Shown: in pieces, positions 37,298 through 46,698 of the stretch
How the letters are laid out: every line of letters starts with the position of its first letter
Numbering within the stretch: the stretch's first letter is position 1
NCBI GenBank assembly: GCA_944386015.1
Contig: CALWZK010000003.1
Span: forward strand, 1-64,000
Origin: an uncultured Faecalibacterium sp.
GTDB lineage: Bacteria; Bacillota; Clostridia; Oscillospirales; Ruminococcaceae
Reading direction: 5' to 3'
DNA: 64,000 bases
Program-made: the position numbers and the translations under genes
The notes under the pieces: generated by a model
What the model saw: only the letters and a program-made list of their open reading frames with translations
Told to the model about the DNA's origin: nothing
The model's database searches: none

Positions 37298-37795
37298 ATG
37301 AACGCAAAAGGTCATGTTTTCAAATATCCCGACAACGTGGACACCGACGTCATCATCCCGGCCCGGTACCTGAACACCCAGGACGCCAGGGAGCTGGCCT
37401 CCCACTGCATGGAGGACATCGACAAGGACTTTGTCCGCAAGGTGCAGCCCGGCGACGTGATGGTGGGCGGCTGGAACTTCGGCTGCGGCTCCTCCCGTGA
37501 GCACGCCCCCCTGTGCATCAAGACCAGCGGCATCTCGGTGGTCATCGCCAAGAGCTTTGCCCGGATTTTCTACCGCAACAGCATCAACATCGGCCTGCCC
37601 ATCCTGGAGTGCGAGGCAGCAGCCGACGCCATCCAGGCGGGGGATCTGGTGAGCGTGGACTTTGACACCGGCGTCATCACCGACGAGACCACCGGCGCCA
37701 CCTTCCAGGCCGAGCCCTTCCCGCCCTTCATCCAGGAGATCATCGCCGCCGGCGGCCTGATGAATTCCATCAAGGCCAAAGCTGCCAACAAGTAA
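37298..37795 (+). CDS. leuD: 3-isopropylmalate dehydratase, small subunit
   Basis: The 165-aa swivel-domain subunit pairs with LeuC. Signatures are [34 protein letters not shown] and [27 protein letters not shown] precedes the ATG. Length and order match leuC-leuD-leuB operons of Clostridia. Confidence 0.97.
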   Translation: MNAKGHVFKYPDNVDTDVIIPARYLNTQDARELASHCMEDIDKDFVRKVQPGDVMVGGWNFGCGSSREHAPLCIKTSGISVVIAKSFARIFYRNSINIGLPILECEAAADAIQAGDLVSVDFDTGVITDETTGATFQAEPFPPFIQEIIAAGGLMNSIKAKAANK

Positions 37796-37811
37796 GGGGA
37801 GGGAACCTGCC

Positions 37812-38888
37812 ATGGAAAAGAATATTGCTGTCATCTGGGGCGACTGCTCCAGCCCCGAGATTGTCCGCCAGGCGGTGCGGGTCCTGGACAAGATTGCCGA
37901 GAAATACGGCCACACCTTCCACTACATTGACACCGCCATGGGCGGCGAGGCCATCGACAAATACGGCGACCCTCTGCCCCAGCACGAGCTGGACAAATGC
38001 CTGGCCGCCGACAGCGTCCTGCTGGGCGCGGTGGGCGGCCCCAAGTGGGAGGGGATGCCCGGCGACAAGCGGCCTGAGAAGGGCCTGCTGCGGCTGCGGG
38101 CCGGCATGGGCCTGTATTCCAACAGCCGCCCCGCCAAGATCTGGCCCCAGCTGGCCCCTGCCAGCCCCCTGAAGCCCGAGATTGTGGCCCAGGGCATCGA
38201 CTTTATCATCGTCCGGGAGCTGACCGGCGGCGTCTACTTCGGCGAGCACACCACCAAGACCCTGCCCAACGGGGAAAAGCAGTCGGTGGACATCATGCCC
38301 TACACCGAGCATGAGATCGAGCGGATCGGCCGGATCGGCTTTGAGACCGCCCGCAAGCGCCGCAAAAAGCTGTGCTGCGTGGACAAGGCCAACGTGCTGG
38401 ACACCAGCCGGCTGTGGCGGGCTGTGATGCACCGGCTCCAGGCCGAGTACCCCGACGTGGAGTACAGCGAGATGTTTGTGGACAACTGCGCCATGCAGAT
38501 CGTCAAGAACCCGGCCCAGTTTGACGTCATCGTCACCGAGAATATGTTCGGCGACATCCTGTCGGACGAGGCATCCATGATCACCGGCTCCATCGGGATG
38601 ATCCCCTCCTCTTCCCTGGGCGAGGGGACCCGGGGCCTCTACGAGCCTATCCACGGCTCGGCCCCCGACATCGCCGGCAAGGACGTGGTCAACCCCACCG
38701 CCTGCATCCTGTCGGCAGCCATGATGCTGCGGTACAGCTTCGGGATGGCCCAGGAGGCCGACTGCATCGAGGCGGCTGTGGGCAAGGTGCTGGACGCAGG
38801 GCTGCGCACCGCTGACAACATGAGCGAGGGCTGCACCTGCCTGGGCTGCACCGCCATGGGCGATGCCATCCTCAAGGCCATGGACTGA
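37812..38888 (+). CDS. leuB: 3-isopropylmalate dehydrogenase
   Basis: The 358-aa NAD-dependent enzyme oxidises and decarboxylates 3-isopropylmalate to 2-oxoisocaproate. Motifs are VLLGAVGGPKW, LRLRAGMGLYSNSRPA, RELTGGVYFGEH, VDKANVLDTSRLWRAV, FDVIVTENMFGDILSDEASM and PIHGSAPDIAGKDVVNPTA. It begins VIWGDCSSPEI rather than the usual GDGIGPEI, a variation seen in some Clostridia. Last gene of the leu operon, followed by a terminator. Confidence 0.96.
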   Translation: MEKNIAVIWGDCSSPEIVRQAVRVLDKIAEKYGHTFHYIDTAMGGEAIDKYGDPLPQHELDKCLAADSVLLGAVGGPKWEGMPGDKRPEKGLLRLRAGMGLYSNSRPAKIWPQLAPASPLKPEIVAQGIDFIIVRELTGGVYFGEHTTKTLPNGEKQSVDIMPYTEHEIERIGRIGFETARKRRKKLCCVDKANVLDTSRLWRAVMHRLQAEYPDVEYSEMFVDNCAMQIVKNPAQFDVIVTENMFGDILSDEASMITGSIGMIPSSSLGEGTRGLYEPIHGSAPDIAGKDVVNPTACILSAAMMLRYSFGMAQEADCIEAAVGKVLDAGLRTADNMSEGCTCLGCTAMGDAILKAMD

Positions 38889-38907
38889 TTTTTAACACAA
38901 TCAAAAC

Positions 38908-38948
38908 GGGCTCCTGCCGGGTTTGAACCCCGGCGGGGGCCTTTTGTT
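38908..38948 (+). terminator. Terminator of the leu operon
   Basis: GGGCTCCTGCCGGG (38908-38921) pairs with CCCGGCGGGGGCC (near 38929-38941), followed by TTTTGTT. Confidence 0.82.
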
Positions 38949-38983
38949 GCGGCAAAAACAGAAAACGAGTGAAAGAAATTCAT

Positions 38984-39012
38984 TTGACAAAACAGTTTAT
39001 GTATTCTATACT
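38984..39012 (+). promoter_or_regulatory. Promoter of the ilvA-ridA unit
   Basis: TTGACA (38984-38989), a 17-nt spacer and TATACT (39007-39012). The short leader then has a 9-bp hairpin (ATGCAGGGC 39045-39053 with GCCCTGTAT 39060-39068) directly before the ribosome binding site. Confidence 0.85.
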
Positions 39013-39086
39013 GGAACCTATCAGAGATTCATACACATAGGAAAATGCAGGGCGGCTTGGCCCTGTATTTTATTGGGAGAGGGAAT

Positions 39087-40295
39087 ATGCTTACACTGGA
39101 TAAAATCTACCACGCCGCCTTTGTCCTGAAAGAGATCGCACGACGCACCGATTTGATCGAGGCGCCGCTGCTGTCCAAAGACTGCCGCCTCTACCTCAAG
39201 ACCGAGAACCTCCAGGTGACCGGCAGCTTTAAGGTGCGGGGCGCCTACTACAAGATCAGCCAGCTGTCGGAAGAAGAGCGCAGCAAGGGCGTCATTGCCT
39301 GCTCGGCGGGCAACCACGCCCAGGGCGTGGCCCTGGCCGCCACCCGGCGGGGGATCAAGAGTATCGTCTGCATGCCCGACGGCGCCCCCATCATGAAGGT
39401 GGAAAACACCAAGAACCTGGGGGCCGAGGTGTGCCTGGTGCCCGGCACCTACGACGACGCCCACGACAAGGCGGTGGAGCTTCAGGCCGAGACTGGCATG
39501 ACCTTCATCCATCCCTATGACGATGAACTGGTGATTGCAGGCCAGGGCACCATCGGCCTGGAAATCCTGGACCAGCTGCCCGACCTGGACGCCGTCATCG
39601 TGCCGGTGGGGGGCGGCGGCCTGATCTCGGGCATCGCCTTCACCATCAAGTCCCTGCGGCCCGACGTCAAGGTCTACGGCGTCCAGGCGGCAGGCGCCCC
39701 CAGCATGTACCTGTCCATGAAGGAGCACTGCTACCGCACCCTGGACACCGCCGCCACCTTTGCGGACGGCATCCAGGTCAAGACCCCCGGCGAGCTGACC
39801 TATGAGATGTGCGAAAAATATGTGGACGGGATGGTCACCGTCAGCGAGGACGAAATCGCCGCCGCCATCCTCTCCCTGATGGAGAACCAGAAACTGGTGG
39901 CCGAGGGGGCCGGCGCTGTGCCGGTGGCGGCAGCTTTGTTCCACAAGCTGCCCATCCAGGGCAAAAAGGTGGTCTGCGTGGTGTCGGGCGGCAACATCGA
40001 CGTCAACATCCTGAGCCGGGTCATCACCCGGGGCCTCATCATGAGCGGCCGCAAGTCCAACCTCACCATCGCCCTGGAGGACAAGCCGGGCCAGCTGACC
40101 AAGGTGTCCGAGATTGTGGCCAGCTGCGGCGGCAACGTGGTGTCGGTGCAGTACGACGGCTCCGACCCCAACATGCCCATTTCCAGCTGCTTCCTCAAGC
40201 TGGGGATGGAAACCCGGGACGCCGCCCAGATCGAGCAGATTCGCTCCGAGCTGTCCAAGGCAGGGTTCCAGCTGGTGACCGAGCGCACCTGCTGA
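39087..40295 (+). CDS. ilvA: Threonine ammonia-lyase
   Basis: The 402-aa PLP enzyme deaminates threonine to 2-oxobutyrate and ammonia. The PLP lysine is in [12 protein letters not shown], with [14 protein letters not shown] and the phosphate loop [14 protein letters not shown]-terminal ACT domain (about 325-402, [21 protein letters not shown]) suggests amino-acid control. ATG 39087 follows GGGAGAGGG. ACT-containing short forms are often called TdcB/IlvA type; whether it serves isoleucine synthesis or catabolism is not settled. The next gene is ridA. Confidence 0.95.
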   Translation: MLTLDKIYHAAFVLKEIARRTDLIEAPLLSKDCRLYLKTENLQVTGSFKVRGAYYKISQLSEEERSKGVIACSAGNHAQGVALAATRRGIKSIVCMPDGAPIMKVENTKNLGAEVCLVPGTYDDAHDKAVELQAETGMTFIHPYDDELVIAGQGTIGLEILDQLPDLDAVIVPVGGGGLISGIAFTIKSLRPDVKVYGVQAAGAPSMYLSMKEHCYRTLDTAATFADGIQVKTPGELTYEMCEKYVDGMVTVSEDEIAAAILSLMENQKLVAEGAGAVPVAAALFHKLPIQGKKVVCVVSGGNIDVNILSRVITRGLIMSGRKSNLTIALEDKPGQLTKVSEIVASCGGNVVSVQYDGSDPNMPISSCFLKLGMETRDAAQIEQIRSELSKAGFQLVTERTC

Positions 40296-40348
40296 GCCGG
40301 ATCGTTTACCATCCAGGCGAAAGCCTGTTGTAAAAAGGAGAACCTACC

Positions 40349-40720
40349 ATGAAAGTTGTCTCTACTTCGAATGCACCCGCAGCCATCGGCCCCTACAGCC
40401 AGGCACTGGACCTGGGGGACCTGGTGTTTGTTTCGGGCCAGATTCCCGTTGACCCCGCCACCGGCCTGATGGCCGACACGGTGGAGGCCCAGGCCGCCCA
40501 GAGCCTGGCCAACCTGAAAGCCATCCTGGCCGAGGCAGGCCTGTCCATGGCCAATGTGGTCAAGACGGTGATCTTCCTGGCCGACATCAACGATTTTGCA
40601 GCGGTGAACAAGGTGTATGCCGAGGCTTTCACCGAGCCTTACCCCACCCGCAGCTGCGTCCAGGTGGCCGCCATCCCCAAGGGCGCCAAGCTGGAAATTG
40701 AGTGCATCGCAAAGCGGTAA
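40349..40720 (+). CDS. ridA: RidA-family enamine/imine deaminase
   Basis: The 123-aa protein hydrolyses the reactive 2-aminocrotonate/iminobutyrate released by threonine deaminase. Motifs are STSNAPAAIGPYSQALDLGDLVFVSGQIPVDP and PYPTRSCVQVAAIPKGAKLEIECIA, which hold the conserved Arg and Glu of the active site. AAAGGAG precedes the ATG. Placement directly after ilvA fits the metabolic role. A strong terminator follows. Confidence 0.97.
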   Translation: MKVVSTSNAPAAIGPYSQALDLGDLVFVSGQIPVDPATGLMADTVEAQAAQSLANLKAILAEAGLSMANVVKTVIFLADINDFAAVNKVYAEAFTEPYPTRSCVQVAAIPKGAKLEIECIAKR

Positions 40721-40727
40721 CAAAACC

Positions 40728-40757
40728 AAAAGGGACAGCCGAAAGGCTGTCCCTTTT
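40728..40757 (+). terminator. Bidirectional terminator after ridA
   Basis: A perfect stem AAAAGGGACAGCC / GGCTGTCCCTTTT closes a GAAA tetraloop and is followed by more T. On the minus strand it can end the SGNH hydrolase transcript. Confidence 0.93.
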
Positions 40758-40773
40758 TTGTTGGCAATTGGCA

Positions 40774-41766
40774 TCAGGCCGGGGTGCTGGCTGCGGCGCT
40801 GTCCGCCGGCAGGCTGGCGGCCTCGGGCTGTTCTTCCTGGGCGGGGGCCACCGCCTGGGTGTGGGCCACATGGGTCCGCAGGTAGCTGACCCAGGCGGAA
40901 TAGCCTTCGGGAAGGATGTGGTAGCCGTCGGGCTGGGCATACTCCGCCTTCAGATCCCCGTTTTCGTCGGCCAGCACTTCCCAAAGATCCAGGAAGTAGC
41001 AGCCCTTCTCCACCGCCAGGGCGGCCAGGTCATTGTTGACCCGGATGAACCGGGCGGAGTACATCCCCGCATGGGCGGGGTCGGCGCTGACTTCGGGCCG
41101 CACCGGGGTGATGGACTGGACGTAGATGTCGGCCTCAGGCAGCAGCTGGCGGATCTGATCCAGCATCAGGCCGTAGTAGTTGAGGAAGTTGGTGTAATCG
41201 GTGTCCTGGGTCAGCACGTTGGTGCCCAGAAGAATGTACACGGATTTGGGCGCATAAGATGCCAGGGCCTGGAGGGGAACTTCCTGGACCCCGTCCACCC
41301 GGGTGCAGGTGGCGCCGTTCACCACCGCATTGGGCCCCACCCCGCGGTAGGCGCAGTAGCGGGCATTGGGAAGGCCGGTGTCATAAATCTGCAGCCCCTG
41401 GGTCAGGCTGTCCCCCAGAAAGACGGCGCTGTCAAAATAGCTCAGGTCCACCGGTTCGGCGGTCTGGTTCTGGGGCATGGAGGCCAGCCGGAAATCCATG
41501 GCGGTGGTGATGCCGTCGGTGAGCTTCTGAACCGTGATGCTGGACTGACGGGTGTAGTCCAGGGTGCGCCACTGGGTGCTGGGCAGGGCTTCTTCCAGCA
41601 GGGTGGTGTGGGGCTCCCGGCTGCCGGGGCGGGTGGGGTAGAGCTGGCGCCACAGCACCCATACGCCGCACAGCAGCACCAGCATCAGAAAGGCCAGCAC
41701 CGTCGAAAACATTCTGCGCCACCGCTTGTGCAGCACATGACGGCGGTATTCCTGATAGTCTGCCAT
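40774..41766 (-). CDS. Membrane-anchored SGNH/GDSL-type hydrolase
   Basis: The 330-aa protein has a cytoplasmic Arg/His-rich start and one membrane helix (about 19-41, FSTVLAFLMLVLLCGVWVLW). An extracellular SGNH hydrolase domain follows. Block I is FLGDSLTQG, the block II/III residues are in GVGPNAVV and ILLGTNVL, and the catalytic Asp/His are in PDGYHILPEGY. Such enzymes are esterases that often de-acetylate cell-wall or exopolysaccharide sugars, but the substrate is unknown. The C-terminus is low-complexity, rich in Ala, Ser and Glu. The promoter is at 41815-41843. Confidence 0.9.
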   Translation of the reverse strand: MADYQEYRRHVLHKRWRRMFSTVLAFLMLVLLCGVWVLWRQLYPTRPGSREPHTTLLEEALPSTQWRTLDYTRQSSITVQKLTDGITTAMDFRLASMPQNQTAEPVDLSYFDSAVFLGDSLTQGLQIYDTGLPNARYCAYRGVGPNAVVNGATCTRVDGVQEVPLQALASYAPKSVYILLGTNVLTQDTDYTNFLNYYGLMLDQIRQLLPEADIYVQSITPVRPEVSADPAHAGMYSARFIRVNNDLAALAVEKGCYFLDLWEVLADENGDLKAEYAQPDGYHILPEGYSAWVSYLRTHVAHTQAVAPAQEEQPEAASLPADSAAASTPA

Positions 41767-41814
41767 ACAGCCCTCCTTGCCCCGGGATCACCGGGGACTT
41801 GCTTTGGTAGTACT

Positions 41815-41843
41815 ATTATACAGCGCAACCCGCCGGGGTGCAA
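41815..41843 (-). promoter_or_regulatory. Promoter of the SGNH hydrolase gene
   Basis: On the minus strand TTGCAC (41838-41843), a 17-nt spacer and TATAAT (41815-41820), about 50 nt upstream of the start. Confidence 0.75.
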
Positions 41844-41898
41844 GGCGGCAGGCAGATTTTGACACAGTGCTGCGGGGCTTTCTTCCTGCATAGATTTA

Positions 41899-41907
41899 TG
41901 CTATACT
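41899..41907 (+). promoter_or_regulatory. Extended -10 promoter of the cysteine desulfurase operon
   Basis: TGCTATACT (41899-41907) is an extended -10 element with only a weak -35 (TTTCTT, 41879-41884). It lies about 40 nt upstream of the start. Confidence 0.6.
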
Positions 41908-41945
41908 TATAAAATAGGAATTCTTGACAGAAAGCAGGTAATTTG

Positions 41946-43097
41946 ATGCGCACAGATCCTTCGCTGCATTATCTGGACAACGCAGCCACCACCCTGGTGG
42001 ACCCTGCGGTGGCCGATGTAATCCACACCGCCATGCTGGAACACTGGGCAAACCCTTCCTCCCTCTACCGGCCGGGGGCCGAGAGCGAGGCCGCCATGAA
42101 CCATGCCCGGGCCCAGCTGGCCCGCACCGTGGGCTGCAAGGCCAAAGAGTTCTATTTCACCTCCTGCGGCAGCGAGGGCAACAACCTGGCCCTGCTGGGC
42201 GGCGCCCTCACCAAGACCTACGGCAAAAAGATTGTCTGCTCCGGCTTCGAGCACCCCAGCGTCCGGCGGCCTTTGGAGCAGCTGGCCTCCAGCGGCTGGC
42301 AGGTGGTGTTTGTGCCCCCCGAGGCCGACGGCAGCTTTGATGTGGACCGGATGCTGAATGAGGTGGACCGCTCCACCATCCTGGTGGCCTGCATGATGGT
42401 GAACAACGAGACCGGCGCCCGGTGCGACGTGGAGCGGCTGGCCCGGGAGGCCAAGAAGATCAACCCCCGGGTGATGGTCCATGTGGACGGGGTCCAGGCC
42501 TGGATGCGGCTGCCGGTGAAACTGGCGGACAGCGGCATCGACAGCTTTACGGTCAGCGGCCACAAAATCCACGCCCCCAAGGGGGTTGGCGGCCTGTTCC
42601 TCACCGACCGGCTGATCCAGAGCTTCAAGGCCCCCTATCTGGGGGGTGAGCAGGAGCGGGAGATCCGCCCCGGCACCGAGAACCTGCCCTACATCCTGGG
42701 GCTGGCCGCCGCCGCCCAGAAACTGGCCCCCACCATGAAACAGCGCACCGCCCAGGTGCAGGCCCTGAACGACCGGCTGCGGGCAGGGCTGGCCGCCTTC
42801 CCCACCGTGGAGATCAACAGCCCGGCGGGGTCGGTGCCCGAGATCCTCAACTTCAGCGAAAACCGGATCAAGAGCGAGACCATGCTGTCCTGGCTGTCGG
42901 AACAGCAGGTGTATGTGTCGTCGGCGTCGGCCTGCGGCCGGGGCCAGCCCAGCCACACCCTGGCCGCCATGGGCCGCAGCCCCCGGGCCATCGACACCGC
43001 CATCCGGGTTTCCTTCTGCGCCGACAACACCCCCGAGGATGTGGATGCCTTCCTGGAGCGGTTTGAGGCGGGCATGAAGACTTTGGCTTCGTTTTAA
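41946..43097 (+). CDS. Cysteine desulfurase (NifS/IscS type)
   Basis: The 383-aa class V aminotransferase-fold PLP enzyme removes sulfur from cysteine as a persulfide. Signatures are YLDNAATTLVDPAV, FTSCGSEGNNLAL, VVNNETG-like MVNNETGA and the PLP lysine in VSGHKIHAPKGVG. The catalytic cysteine loop is SSASACGRGQPSHTL. ThiI follows directly, so its main job is probably sulfur supply for 4-thiouridine in tRNA. The translation start is ATG 41946; a TTG just upstream is less likely. Confidence 0.94.
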   Translation: MRTDPSLHYLDNAATTLVDPAVADVIHTAMLEHWANPSSLYRPGAESEAAMNHARAQLARTVGCKAKEFYFTSCGSEGNNLALLGGALTKTYGKKIVCSGFEHPSVRRPLEQLASSGWQVVFVPPEADGSFDVDRMLNEVDRSTILVACMMVNNETGARCDVERLAREAKKINPRVMVHVDGVQAWMRLPVKLADSGIDSFTVSGHKIHAPKGVGGLFLTDRLIQSFKAPYLGGEQEREIRPGTENLPYILGLAAAAQKLAPTMKQRTAQVQALNDRLRAGLAAFPTVEINSPAGSVPEILNFSENRIKSETMLSWLSEQQVYVSSASACGRGQPSHTLAAMGRSPRAIDTAIRVSFCADNTPEDVDAFLERFEAGMKTLASF

Positions 43098-43168
43098 GGA
43101 AACAGGCCGGTCCGGCTTTTGGCCGGGTCGGCCCTTGCTTTGACAATTTGGAATACAGGAGAATGTAT

Positions 43169-44368
43169 ATGCAGGAAGTTATCATTGGCTATCAGGGGGA
43201 GATGTCCCTCAAGGGCCTCAACCGGAACCAGTTTGAGTCGGCGTTGATGAAAATTCTGCGCTACCGGCTGAAGGATGCCGGCCGGTTCAACGTCTGGTGC
43301 GGGCAGTCCACCTTTTACATGGAGCCGGAAGACGAGGACGTGGATCTGGACCTGGCCTTCGAGCGGGTGAGCAAGGTGTTCGGCCTGGCCGCCGTCAGCC
43401 GCAGCGCCGTCTGCGAAAAGGATTTTGACGCCATCTGCCGCACCGCCGAGGCCTATCTGGGGGACACCCTGCGCCAGGTGCGCACCTTCAAGGTGGAGGC
43501 CCGCCGGGCCGACAAGACCTTCCCCATGGACAGCCCCGCCCTGATGCGGGAGCTGGGGGCCTATCTGCTGGAGCATCATCCCCGGCTGAAGGTGGATGTC
43601 CATCACCCCGACTGCAAGGTGATTGTGGAAATCCGGGACAAGGGCGCCTATGTCCACGGCCCCAAGACCCCCGGCGAAGGCGGCCTGCCGGTGGGCACCA
43701 GCGGCAGGGCCCTGAATCTGCTGTCGGGCGGCATTGACAGCCCGGTGGCAGCCTACCGGATGGCCAAGCGGGGCCTGGCATTGGATCACATCCACTTCGC
43801 CTCGCCCCCCTATACCTCTGAGCGGGCCCGCCGCAAGGTGATTGCCCTGGCCCAGCGCACCAGCGTCTATACCGGCAGCTGCAACCTGTTTGTGGTACCC
43901 TATACCCGGCCCCAGGAGTACATCCGGGACAACGCCCCCGCCATGCTGTTCACCGTCCTGATGCGGCGCAGCATGATGCGGATTGCCAGCCAGATCGCCC
44001 AGCGCCAGGGCTGCGGCGCCCTGATCACAGGCGAGAGCCTGGCCCAGGTGGCCAGCCAGACCGTCTATGCCCTCCGCTGCACCGACGCCGCCCAGGATCT
44101 GCCGGTGCTGCGGCCCCTGATCGGCATGGACAAGACCGAGATTGTGGAGACGGCCCGCCACATCGGCACCTTTGAAACCAGCATCCTGCCCTATGAGGAC
44201 TGCTGCACCATCTTCACCCCGCCCCACCCCAAGCTGCGCCCCACCCTGGAAGAGGTGCTGGAGGCCGAGGCAGCCATGCCTGACCTGCGGGGCCTGGAGG
44301 CTGAGGCAGCCGAGCAGACCGAGCGGCTGCGGATCCGGATCAACGACGAGATGGAACTGGAAGACTGA
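43169..44368 (+). CDS. thiI: tRNA 4-thiouridine synthase ThiI
   Basis: The 399-aa enzyme adenylates U8 of tRNA and inserts sulfur. A ferredoxin-like and THUMP N-terminal half (to about 165) is followed by the PP-loop domain with LLSGGIDSPVAAYRMAKRG, and YEDCCTIFTPPHPKLRPTLEE. It lacks the C-terminal rhodanese domain of E. coli ThiI, as usual in Firmicutes, where the neighbouring NifS-like desulfurase supplies sulfur directly. ATG 43169 follows AGGAGA; ATG 43163 is two codons upstream. Confidence 0.96.
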   Translation: MQEVIIGYQGEMSLKGLNRNQFESALMKILRYRLKDAGRFNVWCGQSTFYMEPEDEDVDLDLAFERVSKVFGLAAVSRSAVCEKDFDAICRTAEAYLGDTLRQVRTFKVEARRADKTFPMDSPALMRELGAYLLEHHPRLKVDVHHPDCKVIVEIRDKGAYVHGPKTPGEGGLPVGTSGRALNLLSGGIDSPVAAYRMAKRGLALDHIHFASPPYTSERARRKVIALAQRTSVYTGSCNLFVVPYTRPQEYIRDNAPAMLFTVLMRRSMMRIASQIAQRQGCGALITGESLAQVASQTVYALRCTDAAQDLPVLRPLIGMDKTEIVETARHIGTFETSILPYEDCCTIFTPPHPKLRPTLEEVLEAEAAMPDLRGLEAEAAEQTERLRIRINDEMELED

Positions 44369-44383
44369 GGGGAGGCCGGGAAG

Positions 44384-45700
44384 ATGACGGCGGAAATCAT
44401 CAGCGTGGGCACCGAGCTGCTGCTCGGCAATATCCTGAATACCAATGCCCAGTTCCTCAGCCGGGAACTGGCTGAGCTGGGGATCACGGTCCAGCGCCAG
44501 AGCACCATCGGGGACAACCACGACCGCCTGGCCGACTGGGTGAGAGAGGCCCGGGACCGCTGCGATCTGCTGGTGTTCACCGGCGGGCTGGGGCCCACCG
44601 ACGACGATCTGACCAAGGAGACGGTGGCGGCCTGCTATGGGGACAGTCTGGTCTTTGACCCCGAAGAGTGGGAGAAGATTGTGGATTACTTCACCCGGAT
44701 GGGCCGCCAGACCACCCCCAACAACCGCAAGCAGGCCATGGTGCCGGTCCACGGGGAGAAGATCCCCAACGCCCACGGCACCGCCCCGGGGGCCTGGTTT
44801 GAAAAGGACGGCCGGTGCGCCGTCCTGATGCCGGGGGTGCCCGCCGAGATGAAGGCCATGTGGACCGAACAGGTCCGGCCCCGGCTGCTGGCGAGACAGA
44901 ACTGCACCCTCCACTCCCTGACCCTGCGGGTGCTGGGGGGCGAGAGCGAAATCGAATACCGGGTGCGGGCCCTGCTGCAGAACCCGAACCCCACCGCCGC
45001 CATCTACTGCAAGACCGGCGAGAGCGAGATTCGGATCACCGCCCGGGCCGCCAGCGACCAGGACGGGGAGGCCATGTGCCGGGCGTATGCCAAAAAGTTC
45101 TATGATATTCTTGGGGACGCGGTGTATGATGAAGATGTACCCGGTCTGGCCTACACGGTGATCCACACCCTGAAGGCCCAGGAAAAGACCCTGGCCACTG
45201 CGGAAAGCTGCACCGGCGGGCTGATCGCCCAGCAGCTGACGTCGGTGCCGGGGGCCAGCAACGTCTTTGGCTTTGGCTTTGTGACCTATTGGGAGCAGGC
45301 CAAGAGCAAGCTGCTGGGGGTGGACCCGGGGGTCATTGCACAGTACAACGTGGTGTCGGGGCCGGTGGCGGCCCAGATGGCCCGGGGCGCAAAAGAAGTG
45401 TCCGGGGCAGATCTGGCCATCTCGGTCACCGGCCTGGCCGGCCCGGGGGGCGGCGACGCAGTCCGCCCGGTGGGCACCGTCTACATCGGCGGCGCCATGG
45501 GGGACAAGGTCTGGGTGGAGAAATTCCACTATGTCCGCCTGGGCCGGGAGAATGTCCGGGCCCGGGCAGCCCATGCGGCGCTGGAGCTGGCGCTGCGGCT
45601 GCTCCAGGGCAAGACCCCCGCGGGCTGCTGCTCCCTGGCAGCGGCGGACTGCTGCAATCCCCAGGCCCTCGACGCACTGGACCGGGCGCTGATCTTATAA
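44384..45700 (+). CDS. cinA: CinA (ADP-ribose pyrophosphatase/NMN deamidase fusion)
   Basis: The 438-aa protein has the N-terminal COG1058/MoCF-like domain (SVGTELLLGNILNTNAQFLS, VFTGGLGPTDDDLTKE, PGVPAEMK) and a KH-like linker (about 180-255). The C-terminal NMN deamidase domain (about 256-410) has LATAESCTGGLIAQQL, Tyr302, Lys307 and SVTGLAGPGGG. It recycles nicotinamide mononucleotide and is often linked to competence genes. It ends with a Cys/Ala-rich tail. The following gene at 45775 looks like a degenerate partial copy. Confidence 0.95.
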   Translation: MTAEIISVGTELLLGNILNTNAQFLSRELAELGITVQRQSTIGDNHDRLADWVREARDRCDLLVFTGGLGPTDDDLTKETVAACYGDSLVFDPEEWEKIVDYFTRMGRQTTPNNRKQAMVPVHGEKIPNAHGTAPGAWFEKDGRCAVLMPGVPAEMKAMWTEQVRPRLLARQNCTLHSLTLRVLGGESEIEYRVRALLQNPNPTAAIYCKTGESEIRITARAASDQDGEAMCRAYAKKFYDILGDAVYDEDVPGLAYTVIHTLKAQEKTLATAESCTGGLIAQQLTSVPGASNVFGFGFVTYWEQAKSKLLGVDPGVIAQYNVVSGPVAAQMARGAKEVSGADLAISVTGLAGPGGGDAVRPVGTVYIGGAMGDKVWVEKFHYVRLGRENVRARAAHAALELALRLLQGKTPAGCCSLAAADCCNPQALDALDRALIL

Positions 45701-45774
45701 GGCCCATCTGAATTTTTTCTGCCGCTGACAAGGCATCCAGATGTGCCTTGGAACGCGACAGGAGGAATGCGACG

Positions 45775-46692
45775 ATGGATGCAGCAAATGAAAGCTGGGT
45801 GCTGCGGTTCTTTGGGGTGCAGGAGGCAGAGGTCTGCCGGACGGCTTCCGGCCTGGCGGGCCGCTATGGCCTGACCCAGGTGGAAAGCCGGTCCCAGGGG
45901 GCCGAGACCCTGCTGGCCCTCACCGCCCCGGCCCAGGCCCTGCACAAGGCGGAGGAACGGCTCCGCCGGACCTTCCGGGCGGGGCTGTACGGGATGGGGG
46001 AGCAGACCCTGGCCGACTGTACCGCCCAGGCCCTGGTGAAGAACGACCGGCTGCTGGCCTGCGGGGACCCGCTGGCCCTGGACCTGCTGGCCCCCCGGCT
46101 GGAAGGCCGGGCCGGCATCGACCAGGTCTTTGACTTTGGGGCGGGCAGCTGCAAGGACCCCGACACCTGTGCCCGGATTGAGGCTTTGGCTGCCCAAAAG
46201 GCCAAAGGCAGGGCGGACAACCCCGCCGACAACCTGCTGCGCCGCCTGCGGGCGGTGCTCCGGGTGACGAGGGCGGATCTGGCCGCCGGGGCCCTGGAAG
46301 CGGAAGGCCGGACCCTGGTGGCGGTGGCCGGGCGAAAGGGAAGCTGGCTGTATCTGGCCGGCCCCTCGGACAACCCCGCCCTCTGGCTGCTGGATCTGAT
46401 CCGCCGGGCCGCCGACGGCAGCCCCCAGGCCCCTGAGGTCCGGTTTGTCCGCCGGGGCCGGAAGGCGGGGCTGAGGGTTGACTCGGCCCAGGCCGGGGAA
46501 GAACCGGTGCTGCCGGCGGCCCGGCGCCGCTGGCCGGTGCGTCTGGCCCTGGTGCTGGGGGTGGTGGCCCTGGCGGGGCTGGCAGCAGCCCTGCGGTTCA
46601 CCGACGGAAACCTGGCCGCCCTGCCGGGTATGGTTCAGAGCATGCTGGAAGGCAGCCAGCTGCCGGCCCATTCGGGGGCAGCGCTGCTGTAA
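45775..46692 (+). CDS. Degenerate CinA-like protein with C-terminal membrane anchor
   Basis: The 305-aa protein aligns with CinA from the KH-like linker onward. VLRFFG and GAETLLALTAPA match TLRVLG and GESEIRITARA. Residues 72-122 match CinA 248-298 without gaps, sharing Y72, L79-A80, L87, L94-A95, A106, L109, G114, V118-F119 and F121-G122. TRADLA (165-170) matches SGADLA. The N-terminal COG1058 domain is absent, and the AESCTGG segment reads GDPLALD, so the catalytic Ser is Pro99. A membrane helix (about 256-273) and short outside tail end the protein. Start ATG 45775 follows CAGGAGGAA. Function is unknown. Confidence 0.75.
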   Translation: MDAANESWVLRFFGVQEAEVCRTASGLAGRYGLTQVESRSQGAETLLALTAPAQALHKAEERLRRTFRAGLYGMGEQTLADCTAQALVKNDRLLACGDPLALDLLAPRLEGRAGIDQVFDFGAGSCKDPDTCARIEALAAQKAKGRADNPADNLLRRLRAVLRVTRADLAAGALEAEGRTLVAVAGRKGSWLYLAGPSDNPALWLLDLIRRAADGSPQAPEVRFVRRGRKAGLRVDSAQAGEEPVLPAARRRWPVRLALVLGVVALAGLAAALRFTDGNLAALPGMVQSMLEGSQLPAHSGAALL

Positions 46693-46698
46693 ACAATC

